A stretch of DNA of 39,054 nt from Pseudomonas fontis (lineage in GTDB: Bacteria > Pseudomonadota > Gammaproteobacteria > Pseudomonadales > Pseudomonadaceae), in contig NZ_JAMDGY010000046.1 of the NCBI RefSeq assembly GCF_028656955.1, positions 1-39,054 on the forward strand, given 5' to 3'. The first letter of the stretch is position 1; each line of letters opens with the position of its first letter. Of this stretch, positions 16,683 to 24,490 are shown in pieces. Both the position numbers and the translations under genes were made by a program. The notes under the pieces are model-generated. The model saw only the letters and a list, made by a program, of their open reading frames with translations. It was not told the DNA's origin and searched no databases.

Positions 16683-17395
16683 GACTCACCTCGTGGGCTG
16701 TTGGCATTGGCGTCTCTGTAGTGACGCTCGATATTGCGCTTGGAGGCGCCGATATGACGGCGCATCAGTAACTCGGCCAGCTCGCCGTCACGGTCGGCGA
16801 TGGCATCGAGAATCCGGTGGTGTTCGGCAAAGGCCTGGCGCGGGCGGTTGGGCGTGGCGGAAAACTGGATGCGGTACATGCGCACCAACTGGTACAGCTC
16901 GCCGCAGAGCATCTGCACCAGCGTGCGGTTGCCGCTGCCCTGGATGATCCGGTAATGGAAGTCGAAGTCGCCTTCCTGCTGGTAATAGCCAAGGCCGGCC
17001 TGAAAGGTGGCGTCGCGCTCGTGGGTATCGAGCACCCGGCGCAGCTCGTCGATCTCGGCTACGCTCATACGCTCGGCGGCCAGGCGGCAGGCCATGCCCT
17101 CAAGGGATTCGCGGATTTCGTACAGCTCGATCAGCTCGGCGTGGCTCAGCGACACCACCCGCGCACCGACGTGAGGCACCCGCACCAGCAGGCGCTGGCC
17201 TTCCAGACGGTGGATGGCCTCGCGCAGCGGGCCACGGCTGATGCCGTAGGTACGGGCCAGTTCCGGTTCGGAGATCTTGCTGCCCGGGGCGATCTCGCCT
17301 TTGACGATCGCCGCCTGGATACGCCGGAAGACGTTTTCGGAGAGGGTCTCCGAATCTTCCTGAAGGAGGACCGGGCTTTGCGCTGCGTCCAGCAT
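16679..17395 (-). CDS. GntR-family regulator of the prp operon
   Basis: A 238-residue GntR regulator of the FCD type. The winged helix is at about residues 20-85, including ISEPELARTYGISRGPLREA, and the helical ligand domain follows with conserved acid and histidine residues (DFDFHYRI and the C-terminal RRHI segment) that bind metal or a carboxylate in this class. The ATG at 17395 has AAGGTG 8 bases upstream. Longer in-frame versions begin across the promoter palindromes and were rejected. As first gene of the operon it probably controls its own synthesis and prp, responding to a methylcitrate-cycle intermediate (inference). It is not the sigma54-type PrpR of enterobacteria. Confidence 0.88.
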   Translation of the reverse strand: MLDAAQSPVLLQEDSETLSENVFRRIQAAIVKGEIAPGSKISEPELARTYGISRGPLREAIHRLEGQRLLVRVPHVGARVVSLSHAELIELYEIRESLEGMACRLAAERMSVAEIDELRRVLDTHERDATFQAGLGYYQQEGDFDFHYRIIQGSGNRTLVQMLCGELYQLVRMYRIQFSATPNRPRQAFAEHHRILDAIADRDGELAELLMRRHIGASKRNIERHYRDANANSPRGES

Positions 17396-17407
17396 ATTGT
17401 CGACACC
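17396..17407. promoter_or_regulatory. GntR operator half-copy over the regulator start
   Basis: ATTGTCGACACC shares ATTGTCGACA with the perfect palindrome at 17469-17480. It lies between the ribosome site and the ATG of the regulator, so bound repressor would block transcription through the leader. Confidence 0.5.
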
Positions 17408-17468
17408 TTGAAATCCAATACGGCCAAAACTAGCCAAATCGACCTCAACAGTCAAAGACAAAATGAAC

Positions 17469-17480
17469 ATTGTCGACAAT
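17469..17480. promoter_or_regulatory. GntR operator palindrome of the prp operon
   Basis: ATTGTCGACAAT is a perfect 12-bp palindrome 73 bases upstream of the regulator start, in the divergent region between prp and the retropepsin-like gene. Its TTGTNNACAA shape fits GntR/VanR-type operators. Confidence 0.6.
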
Positions 17481-17690
17481 CGTCTAAGAACGAACTTCGC
17501 AGTCGTCAACGTTGTCAGAGTGCAGCGCGCTGGCGCCCTTGCACCAGCGTGATAGAATGCCGCCGCCTCACTGGGGCAGGAATAGTGTGTCTGTCATCTG
17601 TTTATGCTGATGACGGATGAACAAGAGGAAGCTTGCGCAGAATTGCCAGTGGCCTTGACCCGAACATCGCTCAGCATCGCGCCAGGATTT

Positions 17691-18227
17691 ATGAGACTCA
17701 CGCCCCTTTCATTGCTGCTCAGCCTTTGTCTGCTGCCCTCCCTGGGCCTTGCTGCGGACAAATCCGTCTACGGCCTGAACGAATACGCCCGCCTCAACGA
17801 TATCGACCTCGAAGTCGCCGCCAAGCTCGACACCGGGGCCAAGACCGCCTCGCTCAGCGCCCGCGACATCAAGCGCTTCAAGCGCAATGGCGAGTCCTGG
17901 GTACGTTTCTACCTGGCAATTGACGCCGCGCACTCGCATCCGATAGAACGACCGCTGGCCCGCGTCAGCAAGATCAAGCGACGCGCCGGCGACTACGACC
18001 CGGACGAAGGCAAGGCCTACACCGCCCGCCCGGTGATCGAACTGAACATCTGCATGGGCACGGCCCTGCGCACCATCGAAGTGAACCTGACTGACCGCAG
18101 CGCGTTCCAGTACCCGCTGCTGATCGGCTCTGAAGCGCTCAAGCGCTTCGATGCGCTGGTCGATCCAAGCCTTAAATACGCTGCTGGCAAACCCGCCTGC
18201 GCCACTGTCGCTCATACCGCAGAGTAA
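17691..18227 (+). CDS. Secreted retropepsin-like aspartic peptidase (RimK-associated zinc-protease family)
   Basis: A 178-residue protein with a signal peptide (about residues 1-21, ending GLA) and a retropepsin-like domain of the family often labelled putative ATP-dependent zinc protease (PF05618). The LDTGA motif at residues 46-50 is the aspartic-protease active-site pattern, and the domain would need to dimerise. The chosen ATG at 17691 has AGGA close upstream and begins a clean signal peptide. An upstream ATG at 17604 would bury it. The next gene starts 5 bases after the stop, so the three genes to 20745 form one unit. In this family the peptidase recurrently accompanies a membrane transglutaminase-like protein and an ATP-grasp ligase. 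Periplasmic action is inferred and the substrate is unknown. Confidence 0.8.
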   Translation: MRLTPLSLLLSLCLLPSLGLAADKSVYGLNEYARLNDIDLEVAAKLDTGAKTASLSARDIKRFKRNGESWVRFYLAIDAAHSHPIERPLARVSKIKRRAGDYDPDEGKAYTARPVIELNICMGTALRTIEVNLTDRSAFQYPLLIGSEALKRFDALVDPSLKYAAGKPACATVAHTAE

Positions 18228-18232
18228 TTCCG

Positions 18233-19765
18233 ATGCGCTCTCTTACCCTTCATCTGAAAGTCCTGATCACCGTACTGGTGCTGCTGGGCGTCATGGTTAC
18301 GGCCTATCAGATCTTCTTCCTCGGCATCCCGGTGACCGAAGACGAGACCGACGACCTGTGGAACATCGACGCCAAGGTCGAGTTTGTGGCCAACCCCAAG
18401 GACCCGGTCAAGGTACAGATGTTCGTACCCCCGCTGAGCCGCGACTACGTGAGCCTCAACGAGAGCTTCATCTCCAACAACTATGGCGTGAGCGTCAACC
18501 GTGTCGACGGCAACCGCAAGGTGACCTGGTCGGCCCGTCGCGCCAGCGGCAACCAGACCCTCTACTACCGCCTGGTGCTGACCAAGCGCTACAGCACCGA
18601 AAAGGCCAAGATCAAAGGCCCGACCTTCCGTGACAGCCAGCCGGTGGAAGGCCCCGAGAAGCTCGCCGCCGAAGCCCTGATGGCACCGATCCGCCAGCAC
18701 TCGGCCGACGTCGAGACCTTCGTCAGCGAGACCATCAAGCGGGTCAACAACCTCAACGACGACAACGTCAAGCTGCTGTTGGCCGGCGACACCTCGGTGC
18801 AGAAGAAGGCCAAGGTCATCGACCTGCTGCTGTCCATCGCCCACGTCCCGCTGGAGCGCGTGCAGACCATCCGCCTGGTGGCCGACCAGCCGCAAACCCC
18901 GGAGCTGTGGCTGCGCAGCTTCAACGGCAACGACTGGCTGTACTTCAACCCGGAAACCGGTGAGCAGGGCCTGCCGGCTGACCGCCTGCTGTGGTGGACC
19001 GGCGATGACAACCTGATCACCGTCGATGGCGGCAAGAAGGCCACCGTCAGCTTCAGCCTGAACAACAGCGAGATGAACGCCATCCGCCTGGCCAAGCTGA
19101 CCGACGAGAACACCGACGCCGACTTCCTCGAATACTCGCTGTACGGCCTGCCGCTGCAAACCCAGCAGACCTTCATGATCATGGTGATGATCCCGATCGG
19201 CGTGCTGGTGATCCTGATCCTGCGCAACCTGATCGGCCTGCAGACCCTCGGCACCTTTACCCCGGTGCTGATCGCCCTGGCCTTCCGCGAGACCCAGCTG
19301 GGCTTCGGCATCGTGCTGTTCACGGTGATCACCGCGCTGGGGCTGTCGCTGCGCTCCTACCTTGAACACCTGAAGCTGCAGATGCTGCCGCGCCTGTCGG
19401 TGGTGCTGACCTTCGTGGTGGTGCTGATCGCCGCGATCAGCCTGTTCAGCCACAAGCTGGGCCTGGAGCGCGGGTTGTCGGTGGCGCTGTTCCCGATGGT
19501 GATCCTGACCATGACCATCGAACGCCTGTCGATCACCTGGGAAGAGCGTGGCGGTGGCCATGCAATGAAAGTCGCCATCGGCACCCTGTTCGCCGCATCC
19601 CTGGCGCACCTGCTGATGAGCGTGCCGGAGCTGGTGTACTTCGTCTTCACCTTCCCGGCGGTACTGCTGATTCTGGTGGGCTTCATGCTGGCGATGGGTC
19701 GCTACCGCGGCTATCGCCTGACGGAGCTGGTTCGTTTCAAGGCTTTCGTGAAGGCTGACGCCTGA
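18233..19765 (+). CDS. Membrane protein with inactive transglutaminase-like domain and seven C-terminal helices
   Basis: A 510-residue protein. An N-terminal transmembrane anchor (about residues 8-30) is followed by a soluble region of about 290 residues, expected in the periplasm, and then a block of hydrophobic helices from about 312 to the C terminus (for example FMIMVMIPIGVLVILIL, LSVVLTFVVVLIAAISLF, LVYFVFTFPAVLLILVGFML). The soluble part resembles the transglutaminase-like folds annotated as inactive. No Cys-His-Asp triad is evident, and I see no cysteine in the protein. The family pairs with the ATP-grasp protein encoded next, whose ATG overlaps this stop (TGATG). A sensor or scaffold role is inferred. 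Confidence 0.8.
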   Translation: MRSLTLHLKVLITVLVLLGVMVTAYQIFFLGIPVTEDETDDLWNIDAKVEFVANPKDPVKVQMFVPPLSRDYVSLNESFISNNYGVSVNRVDGNRKVTWSARRASGNQTLYYRLVLTKRYSTEKAKIKGPTFRDSQPVEGPEKLAAEALMAPIRQHSADVETFVSETIKRVNNLNDDNVKLLLAGDTSVQKKAKVIDLLLSIAHVPLERVQTIRLVADQPQTPELWLRSFNGNDWLYFNPETGEQGLPADRLLWWTGDDNLITVDGGKKATVSFSLNNSEMNAIRLAKLTDENTDADFLEYSLYGLPLQTQQTFMIMVMIPIGVLVILILRNLIGLQTLGTFTPVLIALAFRETQLGFGIVLFTVITALGLSLRSYLEHLKLQMLPRLSVVLTFVVVLIAAISLFSHKLGLERGLSVALFPMVILTMTIERLSITWEERGGGHAMKVAIGTLFAASLAHLLMSVPELVYFVFTFPAVLLILVGFMLAMGRYRGYRLTELVRFKAFVKADA

Positions 19766-20745
19766 TGTTCGGACTCTGGAAAACCTGGAAGGCCCTGGAA
19801 GCCCGGGGCATCATGGGGATCAACCGGCGCAATGCGGACTACGTCCTCAAGTACAACAAGCGCAACCTGTACCCGATTGTCGATGACAAGATCATCACCA
19901 AGGAACGGGCGATCCAGGCCGGCATTCACGTGCCGGAAATGTACGGGATCATCTCCACCGAGAAGGAAATCGACAAACTCGATGCGATCATCGGCGGGCG
20001 CAGCGATTTCGTCATCAAGCCGGCGCAGGGCGCCGGCGGTGACGGCATCCTGGTGATCGCCGACCGCTTCGAGGACCGCTACCGTACGGTCTCGGGCAAG
20101 ATCATCAGCCACGAGGAAATCGAACACCAGATTTCCAGCATCCTCACCGGCCTGTACTCGCTGGGCGGCCACCGCGACCGCGCGCTGATCGAATACCGGG
20201 TCACCCCGGACCAGATCTTCAAGAGCATCAGCTACGAAGGCGTGCCGGACATCCGCATCATCGTGCTGATGGGCTACCCGGTCATGGCCATGCTGCGCTT
20301 GCCGACCCGCCAGTCCGGCGGCAAGGCCAACCTGCACCAGGGCGCCATCGGCGTGGGTGTGGACCTGGCCACCGGGGTAACCCTGCGCGGCACCTGGCTG
20401 AACAACATCATCAGCAAGCACCCGGACACCACCAACGCGGTGGACGGCGTGCAACTGCCGAACTGGGACGGCTTCATGACCCTGGCGGCCGGATGCTACG
20501 AGCTGTGCGGCCTGGGTTATATCGGCGTGGACATGGTGCTGGACCAGGACAAGGGCCCGTTGATTCTCGAACTCAACGCCCGCCCCGGCCTGAACATCCA
20601 GATCGCCAACGACTGCGGCCTGACCCAGCGCACCCATGCCGTCGAGGCGCACCTCGAAGAGCTGGCGAAAAACGGCGTGACGGAAACCGCCGCCGAGCGG
20701 GTCAAGTTCGCCCAGCAGCTGTTCGGCCACGTGCCATCGCAGTGA
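19765..20745 (+). CDS. Alpha-L-glutamate ligase-like ATP-grasp protein
   Basis: A 326-residue cytoplasmic ATP-grasp enzyme of the RimK-related class. FVIKPAQGAGGDGI at about residues 86-99 is the nucleotide-binding strand and glycine-rich loop. E269-L-N271-A-R-P-G supplies the Mg-ligand glutamate and asparagine with the conserved arginine, so the active site looks intact. Enzymes of this class join an amino acid to a carboxylate using ATP. The acceptor here is unknown. It is the third gene of the triad, coupled by a one-base overlap to the membrane protein, and is followed by a stem-loop. It is not RimK itself, which carries a different N-terminal domain. Confidence 0.82.
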   Translation: MFGLWKTWKALEARGIMGINRRNADYVLKYNKRNLYPIVDDKIITKERAIQAGIHVPEMYGIISTEKEIDKLDAIIGGRSDFVIKPAQGAGGDGILVIADRFEDRYRTVSGKIISHEEIEHQISSILTGLYSLGGHRDRALIEYRVTPDQIFKSISYEGVPDIRIIVLMGYPVMAMLRLPTRQSGGKANLHQGAIGVGVDLATGVTLRGTWLNNIISKHPDTTNAVDGVQLPNWDGFMTLAAGCYELCGLGYIGVDMVLDQDKGPLILELNARPGLNIQIANDCGLTQRTHAVEAHLEELAKNGVTETAAERVKFAQQLFGHVPSQ

Positions 20746-20752
20746 CACACCG

Positions 20753-20781
20753 CTGCCCCGGCGCCATCGCGACCGGGGCAG
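20753..20781 (+). terminator. Stem-loop after the ATP-grasp gene
   Basis: Arms CTGCCCCGG (20753-20761) and CCGGGGCAG (20773-20781) with an 11-base loop sit just after the stop. The following TCGGTTTC is only weakly T-rich, so termination may be partial. Confidence 0.5.
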
Positions 20782-20820
20782 TCGGTTTCATCCCGTAGGC
20801 CCTCTAGGAGCATTTCCTAC

Positions 20821-20826
20821 AGAGGA
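20821..20826 (+). promoter_or_regulatory. Ribosome site deciding the pabB start
   Basis: AGAGGA lies 5 bases before the ATG at 20832. Two later in-frame ATGs (20859 and 20865) have no comparable site, although many PabB relatives appear to begin near the third. Confidence 0.5.
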
Positions 20827-20831
20827 CTACA

Positions 20832-22208
20832 ATGCCTCCCCCGCCTCGACAGCTGTTCATGCGAATGCCGACCTGCACGCTCCACCCCCTGCCCTACCAT
20901 GCCAACCCGGCGCATTACTTCGCCCGCGTGCGCCTTGCGCCTGGTGCGGTGCTGCTCGACAGCGCCCGCCCCGACGCCGAGCGCGGTCGCTATGACCTGT
21001 TCAGTGCCTGGCCGCTGCGTACGCTGGCACCGCACGCAGACGAGGACGGTCACGTTTACCTGCAACGCCTGCGTGAAAGCCTCGCCGACCTGGGTGAAGC
21101 GCAACTGCCGCAGGGCGTGCAACTGCCCTTCGCTGGCGGCCTGATCGGTTACCTGAGCTACGACTTTGGCCGACGCCTGGAGCAACTGCCGGTGCATGCC
21201 CGCGATGACCTGGGCCTGGGCGATGCCAGCCTGGGGCTGTATGCCTGGGCGCTGGTCAGCGATCATCTGCTGCAAACCAGCCAGTTGGTGTTCCATCCGC
21301 AGTTGGCAGAGGCAGAGCGTGAACGCTTGATCGCGCTGTTTGCCGCGCCGGCCTCGCTCGACGGCGGGCCGTTCCAACTCAAGGCGCCGATGCGTGGCGA
21401 TATCAGTGCCGAGCAGTATCACCAGGCGTTTGTTCGGGTTCAGCAGTACATCCAGGCGGGTGACTGCTACCAGATCAACCTGACCCAGCGTTTCCGCGCG
21501 CCGTGCCAGGGTGACCCGTGGACGGCCTATCAGGCGCTACGCGCAGCCTGCCCGACACCGTTTTCCGGGTTCCAGTTGCTGGCCGACGGCAGTGCGCTGC
21601 TGAGCTTCTCACCAGAACGGTTCGTACAGGTCAGCGAGGGCCAGGTAGAGACTCGCCCGATCAAGGGCACTCGCCCGCGCAGCGCCGACCCTGTCGAAGA
21701 TGCCGCCAATGGCCGGGAGCTGCTGGCCAGCGCCAAGGACCGGGCGGAGAACCTGATGATCGTCGACTTGCTGCGCAACGATCTGGGGCGCACCTGCGAG
21801 ATTGGCTCGGTGAAGGTGCCGGAGCTGTTCAGCCTGGAGAGCTACCCGAACGTACACCATATGGTCAGCAGCGTGACTGGGCGCCTGGCGGCGGACAAGG
21901 ATGCGCTGGACCTGATTGCCGGCAGCTTCCCGGGTGGCTCGATCACCGGGGCGCCGAAGATCCGTGCAATGCAGATCATCGATGAGCTGGAACCGAGTCG
22001 TCGCGCGCTGTATTGCGGGTCGCTGCTGTATGTGGACGTGCGCGGCGAGATGGACAGCTCGATTGCCATCCGCAGCTTGCTGGTCAAGGACGGGCAAGTC
22101 AGCTGCTGGGGCGGCGGCGCGGTGGTCGCGGACTCGGACTGGCAAGCGGAGTACCAGGAGTCGATTACCAAGGTGAAGGTGCTGCTCGAGACCCTGGAAC
22201 AACTCTAA
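20832..22208 (+). CDS. pabB: Aminodeoxychorismate synthase component I, PabB
   Basis: A 458-residue chorismate-binding enzyme that aminates chorismate to 4-amino-4-deoxychorismate for folate synthesis, with ammonia from a PabA partner not encoded here. It has an N-terminal anthranilate-synthase-like half, then the catalytic core with QAGDCYQINLTQRF, PERFVQ, RPIKGTRPR near residue 275, the AENLMIVDLLRNDLGR stretch, and PGGSITGAPKIRAMQIIDELEP near 370. The PIKGT sequence, with the lysine that forms the covalent aminodeoxychorismate intermediate, separates PabB from TrpE. The start at 20832 follows the best ribosome site. A start at 20865 (447 aa) is a real alternative. Confidence 0.9.
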   Translation: MPPPPRQLFMRMPTCTLHPLPYHANPAHYFARVRLAPGAVLLDSARPDAERGRYDLFSAWPLRTLAPHADEDGHVYLQRLRESLADLGEAQLPQGVQLPFAGGLIGYLSYDFGRRLEQLPVHARDDLGLGDASLGLYAWALVSDHLLQTSQLVFHPQLAEAERERLIALFAAPASLDGGPFQLKAPMRGDISAEQYHQAFVRVQQYIQAGDCYQINLTQRFRAPCQGDPWTAYQALRAACPTPFSGFQLLADGSALLSFSPERFVQVSEGQVETRPIKGTRPRSADPVEDAANGRELLASAKDRAENLMIVDLLRNDLGRTCEIGSVKVPELFSLESYPNVHHMVSSVTGRLAADKDALDLIAGSFPGGSITGAPKIRAMQIIDELEPSRRALYCGSLLYVDVRGEMDSSIAIRSLLVKDGQVSCWGGGAVVADSDWQAEYQESITKVKVLLETLEQL

Positions 22209-22209
22209 A

Positions 22210-22268
22210 GCCATCGCGGGGCCAGCCCGCTCCCACAGACCGTGGGAGTGGGCTGGCCCCGCGATGGC
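22210..22268. repeat. Inverted REP pair between pabB and cysH
   Basis: Arms 22210-22236 and 22242-22268 are 27 bp with one mismatch and a 5-base loop. The sequence GCGGGGCCAGCCCGCTCCCAC belongs to the second REP type in this window (GGGCTGGCCCCGCGATGG). It begins one base after the pabB stop and could act as its terminator. Confidence 0.9.
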
Positions 22269-22361
22269 GGTGCACAATGCAACCCGTCTACCCCGGCATT
22301 TTTTGGTAACATCTGCTTCATTACGAGCGCCAAGCGCCACTCAATGATCGGAAGCCGCCTG

Positions 22362-23096
22362 ATGAGCCAACCCTTCGACGTCGCCGCCCTCGCCGCGACT
22401 TACGCCAACAAGTCCCCGCAAGACATCCTCAAGCTCGCCTTCGAGCACTTCGGCGATGACCTGTGGATCTCCTTCAGCGGCGCCGAAGACGTGGTGCTGG
22501 TGGACATGGCCTGGAAACTCAACAAGCAGGTCAAGGTCTTCAGCCTCGACACCGGCCGCCTGCACCCGGAAACCTATCGCTTCATCGACCAGGTCCGCGA
22601 GCAGTACAACCTGCCCATCGAAATCCTTTCCCCCGACCGCGACAAGCTCGACCCCTTCGTCAAGGAAAAGGGCCTGTTCAGCTTCTACAAGGACGGCCAC
22701 GGCGAATGCTGCGGCGTGCGCAAGATCGAACCGCTGCGCCGCAAGCTGAGCACCGTCAGCGCCTGGGCCACCGGCCAACGCCGCGACCAGAGCCCAGGCA
22801 CCCGCAGCCAGGTCGCCGCCCTGGAAATCGACAGCGCCTTCTCCACCGCAGAGCGCACCCTGTACAAGTTCAACCCGCTGGCGCAGATGAGTAGCGAAGA
22901 AGTCTGGGGCTATATCCGCATGCTCGAACTGCCCTACAACAGCCTGCACGAACGCGGCTTCATCAGCATCGGCTGCGAACCCTGCACCCGCCCGGTACTG
23001 CCCAACCAGCACGAGCGCGAAGGCCGCTGGTGGTGGGAAGAGTCCACGCAAAAAGAATGCGGCCTGCACGCCGGCAACCTGATCGCCAAGCGCTGA
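22362..23096 (+). CDS. cysH: Assimilatory adenylyl-sulfate (APS) reductase CysH
   Basis: A 244-residue thioredoxin-dependent reductase giving sulfite in sulfate assimilation. C116-C117 (ECCGVRKIEPL) and C205/C208 (GCEPCTRP) form the 4Fe-4S cluster motif that distinguishes the APS-reducing form from the cluster-free PAPS reductase of enterobacteria. C233 in KECGLH is the catalytic cysteine. The SFSGAEDVVLVDM P-loop is at about 38-50. The ATG at 22362 has GGAAG upstream, and an upstream in-frame ATG at 22344 lacks one. cysB, the regulator of this pathway, is 2.7 kb downstream on the other strand. Confidence 0.92.
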   Translation: MSQPFDVAALAATYANKSPQDILKLAFEHFGDDLWISFSGAEDVVLVDMAWKLNKQVKVFSLDTGRLHPETYRFIDQVREQYNLPIEILSPDRDKLDPFVKEKGLFSFYKDGHGECCGVRKIEPLRRKLSTVSAWATGQRRDQSPGTRSQVAALEIDSAFSTAERTLYKFNPLAQMSSEEVWGYIRMLELPYNSLHERGFISIGCEPCTRPVLPNQHEREGRWWWEESTQKECGLHAGNLIAKR

Positions 23097-23110
23097 TCGC
23101 CCGCCACTCG

Positions 23111-23137
23111 AAAAACCGGCCTCGGCCGGTTTTTTTG
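23111..23137 (+). terminator. Terminator of cysH
   Basis: AAAAACCGGCC and GGCCGGTTTTT arms (23111-23121 and 23124-23134) with a 2-base loop plus further T residues form a strong intrinsic terminator. Confidence 0.92.
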
Positions 23138-23191
23138 TGCCCGGCGTTTCTCGTAACGCCTTGAAATAACTGCCCGGTTCTCTCCGCCCAC

Positions 23192-23213
23192 GTGTATCAC
23201 TAGACTAATACAC
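23192..23213. promoter_or_regulatory. Candidate operator abutting the GntR start
   Basis: GTGTAT-N10-ATACAC, an inverted repeat with 6-bp perfect arms, ends directly before the ATG at 23214. A -10-like TAGACT (23201-23206) lies inside it, so autorepression and a very short or absent leader are possible. Confidence 0.45.
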
Positions 23214-23621
23214 ATGGACGCCATGACCCTGCATATCGAACCCGCCGCCGCCGACCCGATCTACCGCCAGATCGTTGGCCAGATCAGCCGCCTGATCACC
23301 GCCGGCCAATGCCCGCCGGGCACCCGCCTGCCCTCGGTGCGCGAGGTGGCGGCAGCCCACGCGATCAACCCGATGACCGTTTCCAAGGCCTACAACCTGT
23401 TGGAAGCCCAAGGCCTGCTCGAGCGCCAGCCTGGCAAAGGCATGCGGGTGGCCTCGCGTAGCGTCGACGACAACCCGCTTGCAGCCCGCCTGCACGCCCT
23501 GCAACCCGCCCTGCTGGAACTGGCTCGCCAGGCCCGGCAACTGGACCTGGAGGCCGATCAGGTGATCGACGCCCTCCTCCCCCTTATCAACGAAGCACCG
23601 TCTCAGGAAGAAACGCATTGA
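23214..23621 (+). CDS. YtrA-type GntR regulator
   Basis: A 135-residue short GntR protein. The winged helix is at about residues 12-80 (PIYRQIVGQISRLI, then LPSVREVAAAHAINPMTVSKAY and LERQPGKGM), followed only by a roughly 45-residue helical tail. This is the YtrA subfamily, whose genes typically precede and repress an ABC transporter. Here the ABC ATPase gene overlaps it by 4 bases. There is no clear ribosome site before 23214, and a second in-frame ATG lies at 23223. An inverted repeat ends right at the start codon. The inducer is unknown. Confidence 0.85.
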   Translation: MDAMTLHIEPAAADPIYRQIVGQISRLITAGQCPPGTRLPSVREVAAAHAINPMTVSKAYNLLEAQGLLERQPGKGMRVASRSVDDNPLAARLHALQPALLELARQARQLDLEADQVIDALLPLINEAPSQEETH

Positions 23622-24490
23622 GTAGCCCATCGCCCTTGGCAGCGCTGCACGCAATTACCATGGATCACCAGGAGCACCGCGCACTGGATGGCGTTTCGCT
23701 GTCCCTGCAACCGGGCATGGTGCTGGGCCTGGTCGGACGCAATGGTGCCGGCAAAAGTACCTTGATCGAATGCCTGCTCGGTTTGCGCATCCCGGATCAG
23801 GGCCAGGCCATGCTGTTCGGCAAGCCGGCGACGCAACTGGACGACAGCGACAAAGCCGCGCTGGGTTATGTTCCGCAAAACCCGGAAGCACTCGCCTGGA
23901 TGAAGCTGGGCAGCATGCTCGGCCTGATGGCCGAGCTTTACCCCAGCTGGGACGCGGCACTGGTCGAGCGCCTGCTGCAGCGTTGGGAGCTGAACCCCAA
24001 GCTTGACCTGCTCAAACTCTCCCCCGGGCAACGCCAGCAGGTGGCGATCATCCGCGCCCTGGCGCCGCGCCCGCGCCTGCTGGTACTGGACGAGCCTGCC
24101 GCTGCGCTCGACCCGTTGGCGCGCCGCGAACTGATGCGCGAAATCGTCGAGCTGGCCGGTGAATACGGTACTACCGTGCTGTTCTCGACCCACATCATGT
24201 CGGACCTTGAGCGCGTGGCCTCGCATATCGCCCTGCTGCATCAAGGGCGTATTCAACTGCTGGCAAACCTGGATGAACTCAAGGACGACCTGCGCCGGGT
24301 CGTGTGGCCACAGCAGGTCACGTTGCCCAGCGAACCCTTGCCGGGCGAGTTCGCGCGCAAGCAATTGGCGGATGGCAGCTGGAACCTGGTGCTGCGCCAT
24401 GATGCTGCGTCCAGCGCCTTCAAATTACCCGAGCAAGCGCGTGTACACAGCCTGGGCCTTGAAGACCTGTTCGTGGAGCTGGCGGCATGA
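23618..24490 (+). CDS. ABC transporter ATP-binding protein
   Basis: A 290-residue ABC ATPase. Walker A GRNGAGKST is at residues 40-48, the signature LSPGQRQQ is near 136-143 (a P in place of the usual G of LSGGQ), Walker B is LLVLDEPAAAL, and the switch histidine is in STHIMSDLE. A C-terminal extension of about 70 residues has no obvious domain. The start is a TTG at 23618 with AGGAAG upstream, overlapping the regulator stop (TTGA). The ATG of the next gene overlaps this stop, so all three are co-translated. The class resembles exporters for peptides or drugs, with substrate unknown. Confidence 0.87.
   Translation: MSSPSPLAALHAITMDHQEHRALDGVSLSLQPGMVLGLVGRNGAGKSTLIECLLGLRIPDQGQAMLFGKPATQLDDSDKAALGYVPQNPEALAWMKLGSMLGLMAELYPSWDAALVERLLQRWELNPKLDLLKLSPGQRQQVAIIRALAPRPRLLVLDEPAAALDPLARRELMREIVELAGEYGTTVLFSTHIMSDLERVASHIALLHQGRIQLLANLDELKDDLRRVVWPQQVTLPSEPLPGEFARKQLADGSWNLVLRHDAASSAFKLPEQARVHSLGLEDLFVELAA

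Noticed and set aside
18212..19609. A 465-codon minus-strand frame opposite the transglutaminase-like gene
   Set aside because: Antisense to the membrane protein. It is rich in Q, H, G and V and has no start context.
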